Shown: positions 20,874 through 29,094 of the stretch, one piece after another
Layout: each line of letters opens with the position of its first letter
Position numbering within the stretch: position 1 is the first letter of the stretch
Source: Aquamicrobium zhengzhouense
GTDB lineage: Bacteria > Pseudomonadota > Alphaproteobacteria > Rhizobiales > Rhizobiaceae
Direction of reading: 5' to 3'
NCBI RefSeq assembly: GCF_016124105.1
Contig: NZ_JADGMQ010000001.1
Coordinates: forward strand, 590,248 to 654,247
DNA length: 64,000 nt
Translations under genes and position numbers: made by a program
Notes under the pieces: generated by a model
Database searches by the model: none
What the model was told of the DNA's origin: nothing
Seen by the model: the letters and a program-made list of their open reading frames with translations, nothing else

Positions 20874-21759
20874 GTCTCTTGTTGCCACGCTAATCGCCAA
20901 CCCTGCACGCCCCGTACTCGTCGCCTCCATGGCTGATAAGGCCTCAGGTGCGTTAGGCGCAAGCCGCATAGACTGGCTCGCACAAGACGTAGCCGCCGAC
21001 TTCTACCTGCCCCACGGTATTGATGCAGGCGAAGCTCGAGGCCTTGCGGAGGCAGCAATCGGCGACGCACCCATCGACATCGTGATCCAGAAAGTCGAGG
21101 GCCGCCGCAAGAAGCTTCTCATCGCCGACATGGATTCTACCATGATCGATCAGGAGTGCATTGACGAGCTTGCAGACGAGGTCGGCCTCAAGGAGCATGT
21201 AGCTGACATTACCGCTCGTTCCATGAATGGCGAACTCGCCTTCGAGCCTGCGCTGCGCGAGCGTGTGGCCCTGCTGGCAGGCCTGGAGACATCGGTGATC
21301 TCACAGATCATCGAAAGCCGTCTGACTTTGGCCTCAGGCGGTCCTGCGCTTGTAGCCACCATGAACGCTGCTGGTGCCTATACCGCGCTGGTATCAGGCG
21401 GTTTTCTTTCGTTCACGGGGCCGATTGCCGAAAAACTCGGCTTCAAGGAAAACAGAGGCAATACTCTGCTGGAACAGGACGGGAAGTTGCTCGGCACCGT
21501 AGCCGACCCGATTCTCGGGCGTGAAGCCAAGGCAATCGCGCTTCGCGAAATTTGCCAGAAACTGGGCATCTCGATCGAGGACGCCATTGCAGTAGGCGAC
21601 GGAGCGAATGACCTGGATATGCTTCAGCTGGCTGGAGCTGGCGTTGCGCTTCATGCCAAGCCCGCAGTCGCAGCCCAAGCCCGCATCCGGGTGGATCATG
21701 GCGACCTGACGGCGCTTCTTTATATGCAAGGATATCGCCGCGACGAGTTCGCGGTGTAG
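20872..21759 (+). CDS. serB: Phosphoserine phosphatase
   Basis: SerB removes phosphate from phosphoserine in the last step of serine synthesis. The 295-residue protein has an N-terminal ACT-like part (about residues 1-75). The HAD catalytic domain follows: LLIADMDSTMIDQECIDELA (motif I with the nucleophile Asp), LVSGGF (motif II), the Lys in motif III near ILGREAKAIAL, and VGDGANDLDML (motif IV). The ATG at 20872 overlaps miaA's start; the frame is open further upstream, but that sequence is miaA antisense. Confidence 0.95.
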   Translation: MSLVATLIANPARPVLVASMADKASGALGASRIDWLAQDVAADFYLPHGIDAGEARGLAEAAIGDAPIDIVIQKVEGRRKKLLIADMDSTMIDQECIDELADEVGLKEHVADITARSMNGELAFEPALRERVALLAGLETSVISQIIESRLTLASGGPALVATMNAAGAYTALVSGGFLSFTGPIAEKLGFKENRGNTLLEQDGKLLGTVADPILGREAKAIALREICQKLGISIEDAIAVGDGANDLDMLQLAGAGVALHAKPAVAAQARIRVDHGDLTALLYMQGYRRDEFAV

Positions 21760-21808
21760 GCACACCAGAGCAATGCGCGCCGGTTTAAACAGCGGCGCGC
21801 ACCTTCCG

Positions 21809-23344
21809 TCAGTCCATTCGGATCGTGACGAAACGAAGCTCGCCATTGGGCGACGACAACATCAAGAGCGCGTTCCGGCGCCCCTGGGACTTCAGTTCGG
21901 CAACCCGATCGCTAACCTCCTGCGGGGAGGTAACTGCTTCCTGGCCTATTTCTGTGATGACGGTTCCTGGTGTGATCCCCGATTCCGCAGCAATAGATCC
22001 GTCTGAAACAGCGGTGATCACGACGCCGGATATGCCTTCAGCGATTTCGAATTCTTCGCGTCTGGCGTCGTCCAGCTCCGCAACCGTCATTCCCAGAACT
22101 TCTGTGGTTGCTGCCGGTTCTTCGACGCTGGTATCCGATTCAGATCCGGCCGCCTGATCCTGACTTTCCATCCGGCCCAGTGTCACCTTGATCGTGACCT
22201 CTTCGCCCTTGCGGAAGACAAGAACGTCAACGGCCTTGCCAACCGGGCTTTCAGCAACGATGCGTGGCAGGTCGCGCATGGCACGGATTTCCTTGCCATC
22301 GAAGCGGAGGATCACGTCGCCGGGAACGATCGATCCGTCATCGACAGGCCCTCCCTTGATAATGCCGGCGACCAAAGCGCCGCTCGCCTTATCAAGGCCT
22401 ATGCTTTCCGCAACCTCGTCGGTCACCGGCTGGATGCGAACACCCAACCAACCCCGACGCGTTTCCCCATACTCACGCAGTTGAGTGATCACGCTCACCG
22501 CAAGCTGCGAGGGGATCGAGAACCCGATGCCGATTGAGCCGCCGGTCGGCGAAATGATCGCGGTGTTGATGCCGATAACCTTGCCGTGCATATCGAACAG
22601 CGGCCCACCCGAATTGCCGCGGTTGATCGCAGCGTCCGTCTGGATGAAGTCGTCATAGGGACCGGAATTGATGTCGCGGCCGCGCGCGGAAACGATACCG
22701 ATCGAGACCGAACCACCGAGGCCGAACGGGTTGCCGATGGCCATGACCCAATCGCCAATGCGGATAGACGACGAATCGCCAAATTCCACCTGCTTCAATT
22801 CCCGCAAGGATGGATCCACCTTCAGCACCGCAAGATCCGTCTGCGGATCCGTGCCGACGAGCTCAGCTTTCAGCTTGCCACCGTCGGCGAAATTGACCTC
22901 GATTTCATCGGCATCAGCAATCACATGATTGTTGGTGATCACGATGCCTTCCTTGGCATCTATGACGAAGCCGGACCCAAGCGATTGCACGCGGCGGCCG
23001 CTCCGCTGGTTGTCGCGGCGCTGGTTGAAGAATTCGTCAAAAAACTCTTCAAAAGGCGAGCCCTCCGGCAACCCTGGCTGTTGTTGACCGGGAGGCGCCC
23101 GGCGAACCGGTTGCCCATTTTGAGTGGTAGAAATATTCACGACAGCGTCGAGCAGACCCTCGGCGAGGTCTGCCACCGATTGAGGCCCGTGGACTGGCGC
23201 GCTTGTCGGTGGCGGTGCAACCTCCTGAGCATTTGCCGTCGGCGCATAGAACGAGCCTCCGGAAACCAGCATCAAAAGCGCCAGCGCGCTCCCGGCAGAA
23301 CGCGTTGACCATTTCGATGCATGAAGCGGGGTCTTTGTAAGCAT
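21809..23344 (-). CDS. degP: Periplasmic Do-family serine protease with two PDZ domains
   Basis: This DegP/MucD-type quality-control protease has 511 residues. A signal peptide (ALALLMLVSGGSFYAPTANA) is followed by a trypsin-like domain with the triad His in VITNNHVIADADE, Asp in DPQTDLAVLKVD and Ser in INRGNSGGPLFD. Two PDZ domains start near LGVRIQPVTDEVAESIGLDK and LGMTVAELDDARREEFEI. An acidic linker separates the PDZ domains. It follows hflK-hflC and DUF2065 in the same direction; in many Alphaproteobacteria these genes form a membrane-protein quality-control cluster. The 128-base gap before it may hold its own promoter. Confidence 0.95.
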   Translation of the reverse strand: MLTKTPLHASKWSTRSAGSALALLMLVSGGSFYAPTANAQEVAPPPTSAPVHGPQSVADLAEGLLDAVVNISTTQNGQPVRRAPPGQQQPGLPEGSPFEEFFDEFFNQRRDNQRSGRRVQSLGSGFVIDAKEGIVITNNHVIADADEIEVNFADGGKLKAELVGTDPQTDLAVLKVDPSLRELKQVEFGDSSSIRIGDWVMAIGNPFGLGGSVSIGIVSARGRDINSGPYDDFIQTDAAINRGNSGGPLFDMHGKVIGINTAIISPTGGSIGIGFSIPSQLAVSVITQLREYGETRRGWLGVRIQPVTDEVAESIGLDKASGALVAGIIKGGPVDDGSIVPGDVILRFDGKEIRAMRDLPRIVAESPVGKAVDVLVFRKGEEVTIKVTLGRMESQDQAAGSESDTSVEEPAATTEVLGMTVAELDDARREEFEIAEGISGVVITAVSDGSIAAESGITPGTVITEIGQEAVTSPQEVSDRVAELKSQGRRNALLMLSSPNGELRFVTIRMD

Positions 23345-23472
23345 TCTACCGATCTCCGGAAATGTTGGAGGCGCAAAGCCTCACACGGATGATGACAAAC
23401 AATGCGGCACGTTTGCGACCACTGCCGGTGCAAATCAGTCACATACTCATGTAGCTGCGTGATCAGGACGCG

Positions 23473-23658
23473 TCAGCCGCGCACCAACCAGACGATCGCA
23501 ACGCCAAGAGCAATGGAGACAAGTCCCGCGACGCGCATCGCCTGTTCAGGCATGGAAAGCGCTTCGGCGGCCAGCCGCTTCGCCAATTGCGGCAGGCCGC
23601 CATAGAGCACGCCCTCGATCACGAGGACGAGCCCAATAGCTACAATGAGATCACTCAC
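23473..23658 (-). CDS. DUF2065 small membrane protein
   Basis: This 61-residue protein has two membrane helices (IVAIGLVLVIEGVLYGGLP and VAGLVSIALGVAIVWLVRG). The spacing, and the MRVAGLVSIALGV pattern of the second helix, are typical of DUF2065. Its start overlaps the hflC stop by four bases, so it is translated with the HflKC complex. Function is unknown; the constant linkage to hflKC suggests an accessory role at that membrane complex. Confidence 0.87.
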   Translation of the reverse strand: MSDLIVAIGLVLVIEGVLYGGLPQLAKRLAAEALSMPEQAMRVAGLVSIALGVAIVWLVRG

Positions 23659-24602
23659 TCCGTAGCGCCGGTCGTGACACCACCGGTCGGTGCGGGCGTA
23701 GTTGCGCCCGGTGCATCAGCCTGGTCACCAAGTGCGCTGCCGAAGTACCGGAAGAACTCCGAATCCGGCGACAGCACCATGGTCGTGCCAGTACCCTCTA
23801 GTGCCTTCGTGTAGGCAGCCATCGAGCGATAGAACTCGAAGAAGCCTGGATCACGCTGGAAAGCGTCGGCGAAGATCGCGTTCCGCTCGGCTTCACCCTC
23901 ACCGCGGAGAATTTCAGATTCGCGACGCGCGTCCGCCACGATCTCCACTACCTCACGGTCCGCACGAGCACGGATACGCTGGGCAGCTTCGCGACCACGA
24001 GCGCGCAGGCGCTCCGCCTCGGCCAGACGCTCCGCACGCATACGCTCGTACGTCTGCTGCGAAACTTCCTGGGTCAGGTCAGTACGGCGGATACGAACGT
24101 CGACGATCTCGAGACCGAGAGACGTCGCGTCCGGACGCAGCTGATCGCGCACTTCACGCATCATTGATGAGCGCTCTTCCGAAAGAGCGGCTTCAAAGCC
24201 ACGCAGACCGTAGACGCGACGAAGGGCAGCATCAAGACGGGTGCGAAGGCGCTGCTCAGCGAGCGGCACACTACCGGACACGGCCAGACGGAACCGGCGT
24301 GGGTCGGAAATGCGGTAGGCGATGAAGGCATCGACTTCATAGAAGCGACCGCCAGAAACCTGAACGCGGATATCATCGAGATCGAAGCGCAAGACGCGGT
24401 CTTCGATCAGCTGGACATTGTCCGCTTCCATGAACGACAGCGGCAACTTGAAATAGATGCCCGGCTCGGACTTCACATCCACGATTTCACCGAAGCGAAG
24501 GACGATCGCCTGCTGACGCTCATTCACGACGTAAATCGATGACCACAGCAGGAAGATAAGGACTGCACCAATGACAGCAATGATTGGAAAACGGTTTGCC
24601 AT
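23655..24602 (-). CDS. hflC: FtsH protease modulator subunit HflC
   Basis: HflC is an SPFH/band-7 protein that forms, with HflK, a large periplasmic cage around the membrane protease FtsH. It has 315 residues with one N-terminal anchor (IIAVIGAVLIFLLWSSIYVV). The SPFH domain begins VNERQQAIVLRFGEIVDVKS, and a long Arg/Glu-rich coiled coil (about residues 185-260) follows. The tail is Ala/Thr/Pro/Gly-rich. The start codon shares a base with the hflK stop (TGATG), as expected for subunits needed in equal amounts. Confidence 0.95.
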   Translation of the reverse strand: MANRFPIIAVIGAVLIFLLWSSIYVVNERQQAIVLRFGEIVDVKSEPGIYFKLPLSFMEADNVQLIEDRVLRFDLDDIRVQVSGGRFYEVDAFIAYRISDPRRFRLAVSGSVPLAEQRLRTRLDAALRRVYGLRGFEAALSEERSSMMREVRDQLRPDATSLGLEIVDVRIRRTDLTQEVSQQTYERMRAERLAEAERLRARGREAAQRIRARADREVVEIVADARRESEILRGEGEAERNAIFADAFQRDPGFFEFYRSMAAYTKALEGTGTTMVLSPDSEFFRYFGSALGDQADAPGATTPAPTGGVTTGATE

Positions 24603-25696
24603 CAGTTGTTACCTCCCTGCTGGTTCGCACGCAGTTCCGGCAACGGCAGATATGGTATTACGCCCTGTCCATTGCCCTGACCGACGATGACCTTGTTCGA
24701 ACCCTGGAGAACATTTTCCATGGTTTCGAGGAACAAGCGCCGGCGGGTGACGTCAGGTGCCTTGGCGTATTCGTCATAGACCGAGATGAAGCGCTGTGCC
24801 TCACCTTCCGCTTCCTGGACTACTCTGGTCTTGTAGGCGGCAGCTTCTTCGCGAACTTGCGCTGCTTCACCGCGAGCGCGACCGAGCTGCTGGTTCGAGT
24901 ACTGGTTTGATTCTTCCACGAATCGATCTTCGTCCTGCTCGGCGCGCTGCACTTCCTCAAACGCGTCGGCAACTTCGCGTGGCGGTGCGGCATCCTCGAT
25001 CGAGATAGCCGTGATCGCCAAGCCTGCCTTGTACCCGTCAATCGTCGACTGAATGATATCACGGACGTCCTCAGCGATGCCCTGGCGGTCGTCGCGGAAA
25101 ATATCCTGTGCAGGCCGGCGGCCCACTACTTCACGCATGGCGCTTTCCGCGACCTGGCGCAGAGTCGCGTCAGGATCATTGACGCGGAAGAGGTACTCCA
25201 TCGGATTCGCTACCTGATAGGCAACCGAGAAGCGGACATCTACGATGTTCTGGTCGCCCGAGAGCATCAGACCAGAGGCACCGCCACCGCGCGTGTCGCC
25301 AATATTGATCAGGCGTTCGGCAACGGTCGCCTTCTCAACGGTCTCGATCGGCCACCAGTGGAAGTGAAGTCCCGGCTCGGAAACTTCGTCCTTCGGCTTA
25401 CCGAAACGGAGCTCAACAGCAAGTTCATCCGGCTGAACCGTATAGATCGCCTGGAAAAACCACAGAACGAGCAGCACAAGGCCGATCAGTCCGAACATGG
25501 CAGGATTGGCACCGCCACCGCCGGGCAATGCCCGTTTCAGACGATCTTGACCGCGGCGGATGATGTCTTCGAGATCTGGTGGGTTACCGCCAGGACCGCT
25601 GGGACCACGCGGCCCCTGTCCCCAAGGCCCCCCTCCTCCGCCACCGCCGCCGCCGCCCCATGGGCCGCCGCCGCCGTTCTGATTGCTCCAGGGCAT
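24602..25696 (-). CDS. hflK: FtsH protease modulator subunit HflK
   Basis: This is the partner of HflC, 364 residues long. The first 55 residues are a cytosolic Gly/Pro/Trp-rich tail (PWSNQNGGGGPWGG and a long Gly run), typical of HflK. The membrane helix MFGLIGLVLLVLWFFQAIYT is followed by an SPFH domain starting VQPDELAVELRFG. A coiled coil rich in Glu, Gln and Arg covers about residues 250-320. The complex limits FtsH access to membrane substrates. It lies 144 bases downstream of folA on the same strand. Confidence 0.96.
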   Translation of the reverse strand: MPWSNQNGGGGPWGGGGGGGGGGPWGQGPRGPSGPGGNPPDLEDIIRRGQDRLKRALPGGGGANPAMFGLIGLVLLVLWFFQAIYTVQPDELAVELRFGKPKDEVSEPGLHFHWWPIETVEKATVAERLINIGDTRGGGASGLMLSGDQNIVDVRFSVAYQVANPMEYLFRVNDPDATLRQVAESAMREVVGRRPAQDIFRDDRQGIAEDVRDIIQSTIDGYKAGLAITAISIEDAAPPREVADAFEEVQRAEQDEDRFVEESNQYSNQQLGRARGEAAQVREEAAAYKTRVVQEAEGEAQRFISVYDEYAKAPDVTRRRLFLETMENVLQGSNKVIVGQGNGQGVIPYLPLPELRANQQGGNN

Positions 25697-25840
25697 GAAT
25701 TTCCTCTTTCTAGGATGTCGTGTCTTTAGATCGCGACGTGCGGGGAACTACACCCGCTTGTTGCCATTGTATCGGGTTATAGGGACGTGAACCGCTGCTT
25801 TCAATGCAAAGCAGGCCCATTCGCGTCTGCCGAAGCCTCC

Positions 25841-26353
25841 TCAGATACCGGCTCCCGTCGTGATCCGCTCATAAATGACATGGCGCGTCGCATGGCTATC
25901 TTCCTCGCTCGCAGGAATATCGTGGCGCGCGATCTCCTTCCAGATTGCCGGATCAATCGTCGGGAAAGATGTATCGCCTTCGATCTCAGCTAGTACATGA
26001 GTAACATCGAGACGGTTCGCAAAGCTAATTGCCTGCTCGTAAATCTGTCCACCGCCGATAACGCTGACTTTACTCGCGCCGCTATGCTCTGCCTGCTCGA
26101 TCGCATCCTCGAAAGAGTGAGCGACCGACGCGCCTTCCGCCTGATAATCGATATCGCGCGTGATAACGATGTTCTGCCGGCCCGGAAGCGGCTTGCGTGG
26201 AAGGCCCTCCCAAGTCTTGCGGCCCATCAGTATGGGTTTGCCCATGGTCCGTTCTTTGAAGCGCTTCAAGTCGGTGGGCAGACGCCACGGCATTCCGCCG
26301 TCCAAGCCAATCACACCGTTCTCGGCCACGGCGACCACCAGAGTTACAATCAT
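25841..26353 (-). CDS. folA: Dihydrofolate reductase
   Basis: DHFR reduces dihydrofolate to tetrahydrofolate with NADPH, replacing the folate oxidised by thymidylate synthase encoded just upstream. The 170-residue chain has the expected motifs. These are VAVAENGVIGLDGGMPWRLP (with the substrate Asp equivalent in LPTDLKRFK), GKPILMGRKTWEGLP (NADPH site), and VSVIGGGQIYEQAI. It starts 42 bases after the thyA stop. Nothing suggests an acquired trimethoprim-resistant type. Confidence 0.96.
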   Translation of the reverse strand: MIVTLVVAVAENGVIGLDGGMPWRLPTDLKRFKERTMGKPILMGRKTWEGLPRKPLPGRQNIVITRDIDYQAEGASVAHSFEDAIEQAEHSGASKVSVIGGGQIYEQAISFANRLDVTHVLAEIEGDTSFPTIDPAIWKEIARHDIPASEEDSHATRHVIYERITTGAGI

Positions 26354-26395
26354 GTCTTGCAGGCCCTTCGGAAATTCAACTTGCGGAGAGCGAAC

Positions 26396-27190
26396 TCACA
26401 CCGCGATCGGAGCCTTGATGCTGGGATCAGCGACATAGTCCTCAAGCGAGAAGTCAGAGAATTTGAAAGCAAAAAGGTCTGTGACCTCCGGATTGACCCG
26501 CATCACCGGCAACTTCTTGGGCGTTCTGGCCAGTTGCTCGCGAGCTTGATCGAAGTGGTTTGAATAAAGATGCGCGTCCCCGAGTGTGTGAATGAATTCA
26601 CCAGGCTGCAGGCCTGTAACCTGAGCGACCATCATCGTCAGCAGTGCATACGAAGCGATGTTGAATGGAACGCCGAGGAAAATGTCAGCAGATCGCTGAT
26701 AAAGTTGGCAGGAGAGCTTCCCGTCGGCCACATGAAACTGGAAGAGGCAGTGGCATGGTGGCAAGGCCATTGCATCCACCTCGGCAGGATTCCATGCGGA
26801 GACGACCAACCTGCGGGAGTTTGGGTTGCGCCGGATCTGTTCAACGACATTTGCAATCTGATCGATTGAGCCGCCGTCCGGCGTCGGCCAAGAACGCCAC
26901 TGGGATCCATAGACCGGCCCGAGATCGCCATTCGCGTCCGCCCATTCGTCCCAAATCGTCACGCCATTATCGTTCAGGTAGCGGATGTTGGTGTCGCCAG
27001 CGAGAAACCACAGCAATTCATGGATGATAGACCGCAGGTGCAGCTTTTTAGTCGTGGTGACAGGAAAGCCCTGAGACAGGTCAAAACGCATCTGGTACCC
27101 GAACACACCGCGCGTTCCGGTACCGGTGCGGTCGCCACGATCAACGCCATTATCAATTACGTGCTGTAGAAGGTCGAGATACTGCCGCAT
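26396..27190 (-). CDS. thyA: Thymidylate synthase
   Basis: ThyA methylates dUMP to dTMP using methylene-tetrahydrofolate. The 264-residue protein is full length. It begins [15 protein letters not shown], with DRTGTGT (phosphate site), [10 protein letters not shown], the active-site Cys in [12 protein letters not shown], the folate and dUMP contacts [17 protein letters not shown], and the usual C-terminus SIKAPIAV. The frame is open 56 codons further upstream, but family alignment puts the start at 27190. It heads the cluster thyA-folA-hflK-hflC-DUF2065-degP on the minus strand. Confidence 0.97.
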   Translation of the reverse strand: MRQYLDLLQHVIDNGVDRGDRTGTGTRGVFGYQMRFDLSQGFPVTTTKKLHLRSIIHELLWFLAGDTNIRYLNDNGVTIWDEWADANGDLGPVYGSQWRSWPTPDGGSIDQIANVVEQIRRNPNSRRLVVSAWNPAEVDAMALPPCHCLFQFHVADGKLSCQLYQRSADIFLGVPFNIASYALLTMMVAQVTGLQPGEFIHTLGDAHLYSNHFDQAREQLARTPKKLPVMRVNPEVTDLFAFKFSDFSLEDYVADPSIKAPIAV

Positions 27191-27411
27191 TCTCTGCTTT
27201 CCCTGGTCTTTTAAGATCCACCTTAACGAAGCCGAGCCTCCAAGTCCTCCCGGAGTGTCGCGCATTCCACACCCGAATGGCCCTGTTTGATCACGGCTTC
27301 GGGAGTGAGCCGCACCTTGGCGGAAAATTCCTGTGCGCCTCGCCTTGGTCCCTTCCAATCGTCGGCAAGACTTCCTATATTCGCCGCGTCGGTTTCGGCC
27401 GACTATGGAAA

Positions 27412-27725
27412 TAAACGAACGATGTAATAAGCCATTCGGACCCGGGGGCGGTACCCGGCGCCTCCACCAGGATCAGCGGAGCACCGCTCATGCTGATGGG
27501 GGCGAAACAGGATCGACGAGGGTGTAAAGATCGGACTTTTTCCCGGCATTGTACCACCGTTATCGGGCTACCAAAGTAGTTGCAAACGACAACTATGCTG
27601 AGGCACGTCTCGCTGCTTAATGCGGCGCGATAGTCTCGAATTAAGCCCTGTGGGTTAGCACCTTCAGGCGGGGTTCGGAGGTACCTGGCAACAGAAACCT
27701 CCACTTTCCCTCACGTTCAATTTCA
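27412..27725 (+). ncRNA. ssrA: Permuted two-piece tmRNA gene
   Basis: tmRNA rescues stalled ribosomes and tags the unfinished protein. The acceptor piece comes first and ends GGCGCCTCCACCA with the CCA at 27467-27469; its T-arm is CCGGG-GGCGGTA-CCCGG. The coding piece begins at 27498 with GGGGGCG, which pairs with CGCCTCC of the first piece to make the acceptor stem. This permuted order is the alphaproteobacterial form. The tag frame, 27582-27620, encodes ANDNYAEARLAA with a TAA stop; this is the usual Hyphomicrobiales tag, with the LAA degradation signal. The segment 27470-27497 between the pieces should be removed on processing. Outer ends are approximate. Confidence 0.93.
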
Positions 27726-27839
27726 TGAAACTTTTTCGCTTTGTCTTTGCTGCGCGGCGGCCAAAGCGCTATACCCGGTTTACGCGGGCCTAAAGCTTGA
27801 CTACATCATCCGGGTTCGATTCACGGAAACCCTAGACAT

Positions 27840-28370
27840 ATGGCCGACGACCACATTCGCTATGACATTCTCGCTCAGGACGCGCTTCGCGGTGTGATGC
27901 GCAAGGTGCTCGGCGAGGTTGCGAAGACAGGCCTTCCGGGCAACCATCACTTCTTCATCACGTTCCTGACCACTGCGCCTGGCGTGCGTATTTCAAGCCG
28001 AATTCGCGAGCGTTATCCGGAGCAGATGACGATTGTCCTTCAGTATCAGTACTGGGACCTCAAGGTCAGCGAGACTGGTTTCGAAGTGAGCCTTTCCTTC
28101 TCCGACATACCGGAGAAGCTTGAAATTCCGTTCTCTGCGGTTCGGGGCTTCTACGATCCGTCCGTCAATTTCGAACTCGAGTTCGACGTTCCCCTAGCCT
28201 CGGCTGAACAGAACGATGACGATGCTCCTGTCGCGACGCTTCAGCCCGTGACAGCTGCCTCTTCTGCCCGCCCGGAAGCTCCCGCTTCAGAGGCAGCCGA
28301 TGCAGAGGAGGTCAAGGAAACCGGCAAGGGAGCCGACGTCGTCTCACTTGACGCTTTCCGGAAAAAGTAA
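27840..28370 (+). CDS. sspB: SspB-family adaptor for ClpXP and ssrA-tagged proteins
   Basis: This is the alphaproteobacterial SspB type, 176 residues. The folded half (about residues 1-115) starts DHIRYDILAQDALRGVMRKV and includes GNHHFFITFLTTAPGVRIS. An acidic, Ala/Pro-rich linker follows, then a C-terminal peptide GADVVSLDAFRKK, the ClpX-docking tail. SspB binds the AANDENYA-like half of the ssrA tag and hands substrates to ClpXP. The gene lies about 115 bases after the tmRNA gene on the same strand, so tag and adaptor are encoded side by side. Confidence 0.95.
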   Translation: MADDHIRYDILAQDALRGVMRKVLGEVAKTGLPGNHHFFITFLTTAPGVRISSRIRERYPEQMTIVLQYQYWDLKVSETGFEVSLSFSDIPEKLEIPFSAVRGFYDPSVNFELEFDVPLASAEQNDDDAPVATLQPVTAASSARPEAPASEAADAEEVKETGKGADVVSLDAFRKK

Positions 28371-28377
28371 CTTCCCG

Positions 28378-28575
28378 ATGGCGGAGATTGTCAACCTTCG
28401 GATGGCGCGCAAGCAGCAAATGCGCGCCGCCAAAGAGAAGTCCGCTGAACAAAACCGCACTCTCTTTGGAATGACCAAGGCTGAGCGCGAATCCATCCGC
28501 ATCGAGCGCGAGCGCACCGTGTCGGTTGTTGACGCTCATTTGCGCGAACGAAAAGACAATTCGGACAAATCGTGA
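28378..28575 (+). CDS. DUF4169 small basic protein
   Basis: The 65-residue protein starts MAEIVNLRMARKQQMRAA and is mostly charged helix (Lys, Arg, Glu). This opening, with NLR-ARK, is the DUF4169 pattern found in Alphaproteobacteria. It starts eight bases after the sspB stop and overlaps the next gene by four bases (GTGA). Function is unknown; the constant pairing with the RHH gene suggests shared expression with sspB. Confidence 0.82.
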   Translation: MAEIVNLRMARKQQMRAAKEKSAEQNRTLFGMTKAERESIRIERERTVSVVDAHLRERKDNSDKS

Positions 28576-28787
28576 GCAGTGTCGAGAAGCGTTCGATCTC
28601 GATTCGCGGCCACCGCACCAGCTTCTCCCTCGAAAAGCCCTTCTTTGACGAGCTAGCCCGGATCGCAACCGACCGCGAGATGTCGCTCGCGGCTCTTGTT
28701 GCGGAAATCGACGAAACTCGTGCACGCGATACGAATCTGTCATCCGCGTTGCGTGTGTTCGTGCTGGAAAGCGTAAAGCGCGGGTAA
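28572..28787 (+). CDS. Ribbon-helix-helix domain protein
   Basis: This 71-residue protein resembles the RHH_4 family. The strand KRSISIRGHRTSFSLEKPFF is followed by helices ELARIATDREMSLAALVAEI and SALRVFVLESVKRG. Such domains bind DNA as dimers, but the role of this family is unknown. The start is GTG at 28572, overlapping the DUF4169 stop. It closes the sspB-DUF4169-RHH set. Confidence 0.8.
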   Translation: MSSVEKRSISIRGHRTSFSLEKPFFDELARIATDREMSLAALVAEIDETRARDTNLSSALRVFVLESVKRG

Positions 28788-28920
28788 GTGCACCAGAGTT
28801 AAGGACGGCCTGATTCAGGCCCCGGATTTTCCACAAGCTGTTACGGCGAGTTCTGCCAGCGTTCCTCCGCGACCGGGTCCGACGAGCGCTCGAGAAAAAC
28901 TTCTAACTGGTTTGAAGCAA

Positions 28921-28995
28921 TGGTGGGCGCGACAGGGATTGAACCTGTGACCCCACCCGTGTGAAGGGTGTGCTCTCCCGCTGAGCTACGCGCCC
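28921..28995 (-). tRNA. tRNA-Val(CAC)
   Basis: The minus strand folds as a full cloverleaf. The acceptor stem is GGGCGCG/CGCGCCC, the D-arm is GCTC-AGCGGGA-GAGC, and the anticodon stem CACCC/GGGTG encloses TTCACAC with anticodon CAC. The T-arm is CAGGTTCAATCCCTG. The CCA end is encoded (28921-28923). It reads GTG (Val) codons. No element is inserted here. Confidence 0.95.
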
Positions 28996-29094
28996 TGCGC
29001 TGGGCGAACCAGCGAAGTGCCGCGATATAACGAGTGCGTCGCAAGCAAGTCAAGCGCGGAAGAGGACCGTCCAGCGCTTTCCCTGTGAGATTGG

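Noticed and set aside
25620..25690. GC-rich repeat in the hflK start region
   Set aside because: It codes for the normal Gly-rich N-terminus of HflK, not a separate repeat element.
28921..28995. tRNA-Val as the element's attachment site
   Set aside because: The tRNA is 8.4 kb from the integrase and core genes continue on both sides of it.
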